Shown here in pieces: positions 14,716 to 18,139 of a DNA stretch of 18,139 bases; the first letter of the stretch is position 1; every line of letters begins with the position of its first letter. The DNA comes from Candidatus Tectomicrobia bacterium (GTDB lineage Bacteria; UBA8248), in assembly GCA_016192135.1 (NCBI GenBank), contig JACPUR010000008.1, positions 1 through 18,139 of the forward strand, in the 5' to 3' direction. The notes under the pieces were generated by a model. That model did not search any database. It saw only the letters and a list, made by a program, of their open reading frames with translations, and had not been told where the DNA came from. The position numbers were made by a program, and so were the translations under genes.

Positions 14716-15633
14716 CTACCGGATCGCCTGAATCCTGCGGATGAAGGCCTTGCCTTCCTCGGATTTCATGCCCCCCGTGGGATCAGGTCTCTGGCTCTCG
14801 AAGGCTTGCCAGTGGGGTTCGATAATCTGGACCCCCTGCTTTTTCAACGTTTCAATGGCCCGTTTTTCAGCTTCGAAGATCCGGGCGCTGCATTGGTCCG
14901 CCATCCGCTTCGCCCAGGCGGAGAGGGCCCCGCGCTGGGAGGGATTCAGGCCTTGCCAGCCCGGCTCGTTGACCGTAAAAACAAAGGCGCGGAGACTAAT
15001 CGCAACCAGATTGAAAAAAGGCGCGGCATCCGAAAGACCATCCCGCACGGCTTCGATGGGGGTGAGGACCGCCGCATCGATTTGTCCGCTCTTCAAGGGG
15101 CCTCCGGCCCGTGCCTTCGCCGATGCCCACCCCTGATCCCGATCATACTTGTCCTCTATTTTCAAACCGCCCATCTCCTTCGGCTCCCGGATGGGCTTCC
15201 TCGACATGACATAGGCGGTTCCCCGGTAGGCGAGGGCGATGGGCCGGACCCCTCTGGCCTTCCCCGCCTCCTCTTCAAAGAGGGCGCTTCTCGAGAACGC
15301 CCGGAAGTGGGCCAAATCCCGGAAAACGAAGGAACGGCCGATTTCGGATAGCGCCGGCGCACCGTCCACGAGCGGACCTGGCGGAGAAATTCGCAGGGCG
15401 GGCCCCACCCTTTTAAACCCTCCATCCGTCATGCGATCAAGTAAGGAAGCAAACGGATCCATTCGAAAATCGACGGGAGCGCCTTCCGCCGATTCCAGCA
15501 GCTTACCGCATTGGATGGATTCCTCCTCATTCACGTCGAAAAGGATCTTCCAGGGGGGCTCGGCCGCTTGGGAAACACCTGCCCAGACGGTCAAGCCCAC
15601 GGCAAACAAAACCGCACGAAAGCTGGGGTACAT
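14716..15633 (-). CDS. Divergent TRAP-type (DctP-like) periplasmic solute-binding protein, paralog 2
   Basis: Second of three tandem paralogs, 305 aa, with a signal peptide ending near VSQA-AEPP. It is closest to the downstream copy: GRSFVFRDLAHFRAFSRSALFEEE, PIREPKEMGGLKI, LKSGQIDAAVLTPIEAVRDGLSDAAPFFN, and a nearly identical C-terminus (EEGKAFIRRIQAIR against EEGKAFIRKVQAIR), so a recent duplication is likely. The ligand arginine position is Glu160, a charge reversal. The region after it (DKYDRDQGWASAKARAGG) is shortened against the family. Cys42 and Cys248 form the conserved pair. The ribosome site GGAGGGG overlaps the stop codon of the previous gene. Confidence 0.8.
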   Translation of the reverse strand: MYPSFRAVLFAVGLTVWAGVSQAAEPPWKILFDVNEEESIQCGKLLESAEGAPVDFRMDPFASLLDRMTDGGFKRVGPALRISPPGPLVDGAPALSEIGRSFVFRDLAHFRAFSRSALFEEEAGKARGVRPIALAYRGTAYVMSRKPIREPKEMGGLKIEDKYDRDQGWASAKARAGGPLKSGQIDAAVLTPIEAVRDGLSDAAPFFNLVAISLRAFVFTVNEPGWQGLNPSQRGALSAWAKRMADQCSARIFEAEKRAIETLKKQGVQIIEPHWQAFESQRPDPTGGMKSEEGKAFIRRIQAIR

Positions 15634-15642
15634 CGTCCCCTC

Positions 15643-16587
15643 CTACTTCAACGCCTGAAGCTCGTTCCACGTCCCGGCCGTCCAGCCAGGGCCTCCCTTG
15701 GGGGCGGGGAGCCTGGCCCTGACCTTGGCCGCGTCGAAGGGAAAGACGCGCACCCCCTTCGACTCCAGCTCCTTCAGCGCCCGACTCTCGGCGTCGTAGT
15801 TGGCGCGGCTGCAAGCCTCCGCCGCCTTGGAAATCCACATGCCCACCTCCTTCCGCGTTTCGGGTGGAAGGGCGCTCCAGGCCTTGGACTGGACCGAGAA
15901 GAGGACCGTCTCGGTGACGAAGCCGGTCAGGTACAGGTTCCGGGCGGCTTCAGGCCATTTCAGGGAGGAGATCAGCGTGGGCAGCGTTTCGGCGGCATCC
16001 ACCACGGATCGGTCGAGCGCGGGCTTCACCTCGGCCAGGGGAAGCGATACGGCCTTGGCGCCCAAGGCAGGGAAAAGCGTCTTGGAAAACGACCGGACGC
16101 GCATCCCCTTGAAATCCTCCAGCGAGGCGATCGGCTTCTTGGACAAGAGGGCCTGCTGGCCGGCGTAGGCGGCGGCGACGGGGAAGATCCCATCCCGCTT
16201 GGCCTGGCCGGCGGCCATCACCCGGAAGAGGCGGCTGCGGGCGAAGCTCCGGAAGTGAACGGGGTCGCGGAAGGCGAGGGGCTCGGCCAGCATCCGGAAA
16301 GATCCATCTCGGGCGATGGAGAGGCCGATGGAGGTTTCTCCGGCTTGCAAGCGCCGCAAGTATTCCCAGACCGTGGGCGCCGGAGGGTCTTTTAGATAGC
16401 CGCGGATTTTCGTGGAGGGTAGGGAGTCCCCGAGGGCTTGCAGACAGGCTTCCACCTCGCCCAGACGCTGCGGGTAAATGGAAATCCGGATCGGAGCGAA
16501 AGGCTGCGCACCCCGCGCCTCCGAAAGAGCGAAAAGCGCCATCAAGGCCGCCGCCCAGGCACAACAACCCTTCACCGCCCGGCTCAT
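15643..16587 (-). CDS. TRAP-type (DctP-like) periplasmic solute-binding protein, paralog 1
   Basis: First of the three paralogs in transcription order and the most family-like, 314 aa. A signal peptide with two cysteines (GCCAWAAALMALFA) ends near ARGA-QPF. Motifs include EPLAFRDPVHFRSFARSRLF, LEDFKGMRVRSFSKTLFPALGAKAVSLPLAEVKPAL and VVDAAETLPTLI. These follow the standard DctP order, with Arg165 at the carboxylate-binding position. Cys48 and Cys259 match the pair in the other copies. The C-terminus (WNELQALK) parallels the QAIR ends of the paralogs. The Shine-Dalgarno (AGGG, about 12 nt from ATG 16587) is weaker than in the neighbours. It begins 12 nt after the large low-complexity gene. Confidence 0.82.
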   Translation of the reverse strand: MSRAVKGCCAWAAALMALFALSEARGAQPFAPIRISIYPQRLGEVEACLQALGDSLPSTKIRGYLKDPPAPTVWEYLRRLQAGETSIGLSIARDGSFRMLAEPLAFRDPVHFRSFARSRLFRVMAAGQAKRDGIFPVAAAYAGQQALLSKKPIASLEDFKGMRVRSFSKTLFPALGAKAVSLPLAEVKPALDRSVVDAAETLPTLISSLKWPEAARNLYLTGFVTETVLFSVQSKAWSALPPETRKEVGMWISKAAEACSRANYDAESRALKELESKGVRVFPFDAAKVRARLPAPKGGPGWTAGTWNELQALK

Positions 16588-16599
16588 GGAGAACAGACC

Positions 16600-18139
16600 C
16601 TACTGGTTAAAAGGGTTCTGGCGCCCGGGGACGGGAGTGGAGCCTCCGGCCGCCTGGGGAGGCCCCGCCTGTTGCTCCGGCTGCTTAGGCTCCGCCGAGA
16701 AGCAGCCGAGCTTCCGGCGGCGGTCGTAGTCCTGCTGGCCCGCGATCAGCTCCTCGGCGGTATTGAAGCCGCCGGCGATGGCCCGCTCGGCTTGGTAGGC
16801 CTCATCCGACTGCCGGCATTCCGGCCGGGCGAGCATCTGCTTGTTCAGCGGCTCCTCCGAGGGAAGCGTGGGCTGGAGGCTCGCCTGGGACTGGGGCGGG
16901 GCGGGCTCCTCAAACGGATTCACCCGCGGCGCGGCCGCCGCCGGAGGAACCAACGCGGCCGGGCCACCCGGGCCGGCTCCCGATCCTGAGGGCGGATTCA
17001 CAGGAACCGTGGAGGCGGGGCCGCCGGTTTCGCTCTCCGCCTGCCTGCGGCGCATGGCCTCGCGCTCCGCCTGCCTGCGGAGCACGGCCTCGCGCAGGGC
17101 TTTCTTCTTGGATCCTTCTCCCTTCCCGGCTTCTCCGGCCTTGGGGCCGTCCGAGCCCTGGGGCGCCGGCTTGGCGCCGCCCGTCAGGTCGTAGCAGCCG
17201 CGCACGTCGGGCGGATGGGGCCCCGGGCCGCATCCGAAGGGATTGTTCCTCTCCCCTCCGCCCGGAAGGTTCTTGAAGTCGGGCATCACGAAGCCGTCGC
17301 GTTCCTGCTGCACCCGCAGGACGCAGATGGTCTGCTGGGTAGGAGATAGCTTCCCGCACTTCCTGGCGATCTCGGGATCGCTTTGGACGGCGAGCTTGGC
17401 GCGCTGCTCGCTACGCTGGCTCTTGTAAAGAGCCTCGCACATGCCGGGGTTGGAGGTAGAAGCGCACTGGCGGCGGATCGCTTCATCGCTTATGCCCGCG
17501 TTCTTCCAAAAATCATCCCTTTCCGGGCCTTGCCCGGAGGGATTCGCCCTTCCCTCCCCGTCGGGAGGCACCGGGGAGAGGAAGAGCTCCTTCACCGCCT
17601 GCTCCCGCTCCCCCTGCTTGGCCTTGTGCTGCTCCTCCCAGCGCCGGGCCTGCTCGCGCTGGCGCTCGCGCTCCCGCTGCTCCCGCTTGGCCCGTTCTTG
17701 CCTCTCCATCCTCTCGCGGGTCCGGTTGATGTGGTTCTGCATGACGGCCATGTTCGAGCCTTCGCCGTTCTGCTGGAAATACTGGTACCCGCGCTGGAAG
17801 GCGTAGAGGGCCTGCTCATACCGCCCGCTGTTGTAATGGTCGACGCCCTCGCTCTCCGCCTCGCGGCCCAGGCGGTTGTTCTCCTGGTGCTCCCGCTGCT
17901 CCTGCTGGCGGATCATGTCCTGGACGCCGCCGAGGATTCCCTGGAGGGCCCCCAGGCCCTGCTGGTAGCGGTTGCCCCCGCCGCCCGAGTAGCCGCCTCC
18001 GCCGCCCGAATGGCTCTGCAGGCAGGCGTTGTAGGCGTTGACCAAGGCGTTGCGCTGGTTGATGTGGTAGTTGCGATTGCTCGCTGTGGTGTCCTGGCTC
18101 ATCGCCCGGTCGACATTGGCGATGTGATTCCGGATGGAA
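16600..18139 (-). CDS. Large low-complexity protein with TPR-like and coiled-coil segments, 5' end outside the window
   Basis: The frame runs open to the right edge. An ATG at 18102 lacks a Shine-Dalgarno, and the codons before it (SIRNHIANVDRA) continue without a stop, so the true start is outside. The visible part is about 512 aa. In order, numbered from that ATG: a helical NRNYHINQRNALVNAYNACLQ segment; a Gly-rich patch (32-43); a TPR-like unit (GVDHYNSGRYEQALYAFQRGYQYF, 86-109); a long Arg/Glu/Gln coiled coil (about 125-170); a Cys-containing middle (CASTSNPGMCEALYKSQRSE and others); a basic tandem repeat; and a Pro/Ala-rich linker. The C-terminal part has two more cysteines. NPF occurs three times (NNPFGC, VNPFEE, and the end QNPFNQ). 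I do not recognise a family. It leads the binding-protein genes by 12 nt. Confidence 0.72.
   Translation of the reverse strand, partial: SIRNHIANVDRAMSQDTTASNRNYHINQRNALVNAYNACLQSHSGGGGGYSGGGGNRYQQGLGALQGILGGVQDMIRQQEQREHQENNRLGREAESEGVDHYNSGRYEQALYAFQRGYQYFQQNGEGSNMAVMQNHINRTRERMERQERAKREQRERERQREQARRWEEQHKAKQGEREQAVKELFLSPVPPDGEGRANPSGQGPERDDFWKNAGISDEAIRRQCASTSNPGMCEALYKSQRSEQRAKLAVQSDPEIARKCGKLSPTQQTICVLRVQQERDGFVMPDFKNLPGGGERNNPFGCGPGPHPPDVRGCYDLTGGAKPAPQGSDGPKAGEAGKGEGSKKKALREAVLRRQAEREAMRRRQAESETGGPASTVPVNPPSGSGAGPGGPAALVPPAAAAPRVNPFEEPAPPQSQASLQPTLPSEEPLNKQMLARPECRQSDEAYQAERAIAGGFNTAEELIAGQQDYDRRRKLGCFSAEPKQPEQQAGPPQAAGGSTPVPGRQNPFNQ
17031..17090 (-). repeat. 30-bp tandem repeat, two units, inside the low-complexity gene
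   Basis: Two adjacent 30-bp units (17031-17060 and 17061-17090) differ at 3 positions. They encode two copies of a basic decapeptide of the form REAxxRRQAE, extending the helical charged region. Confidence 0.7.

Noticed and set aside
1-18139. CRISPR arrays, tRNA/rRNA genes, insertion sequences, phage or toxin-antitoxin genes
   Set aside because: None were seen: there are no regularly spaced repeats, no cloverleaf-like segments, and no transposase or integrase motifs in any frame.

Overview
The window is GC-rich and its genes are tightly packed. It comes from a Gram-negative bacterium: it carries lipoproteins with lipoboxes, periplasmic TRAP-type binding proteins and the HflK/HflC pair. No marker gene fixes the taxon. 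The mix of a putative selenoprotein, HyuA/HyuB enzymes and TRAP-type proteins would suit uncultured lineages such as Tectomicrobia, Rokubacteria or delta-proteobacteria-like groups, but that is only an impression. No rRNA, tRNA, CRISPR array, transposase or integrase was seen.

Left part (1-2981). At the left edge, on the minus strand, is the 5' part of a peroxiredoxin-like gene. An in-frame TGA sits exactly where the catalytic cysteine should be (W-TGA-P-Y-C), so the gene probably encodes a selenoprotein cut by the window edge. It is divergent from a cation diffusion facilitator transporter. A small cysteine-rich protein, a one-domain cupin and an outer-membrane-type lipoprotein follow on the plus strand.

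Middle part (2993-7903, all minus strand). This holds hflK-hflC with its own likely promoter, a secreted coiled-coil protein of unknown function, and a nucleoside hydrolase overlapping a ribokinase. The last two form a short salvage module: the hydrolase frees ribose from a nucleoside and the kinase phosphorylates it. About 350 bp of relatively AT-rich DNA with palindromes and a strong inverted repeat separate it from a divergent plus-strand operon, hyuA-hyuB-D-2-hydroxyacid dehydrogenase (8258-13094). That operon probably handles a cyclic amide or related ATP-dependent hydrolysis or carboxylation substrate.

Right part (13142-18139, minus strand). This is a compact, apparently co-transcribed five-gene envelope operon. 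In transcription order it encodes a large low-complexity protein with a TPR-like segment (its start lies outside the window), three tandem divergent TRAP (DctP-like) solute-binding paralogs without any membrane subunits, and a small lipoprotein. The three binding proteins share a cysteine pair, and two of them lack the arginine that normally binds carboxylate ligands. With the putative selenoprotein, this operon is the least explained and most interesting part of the window.
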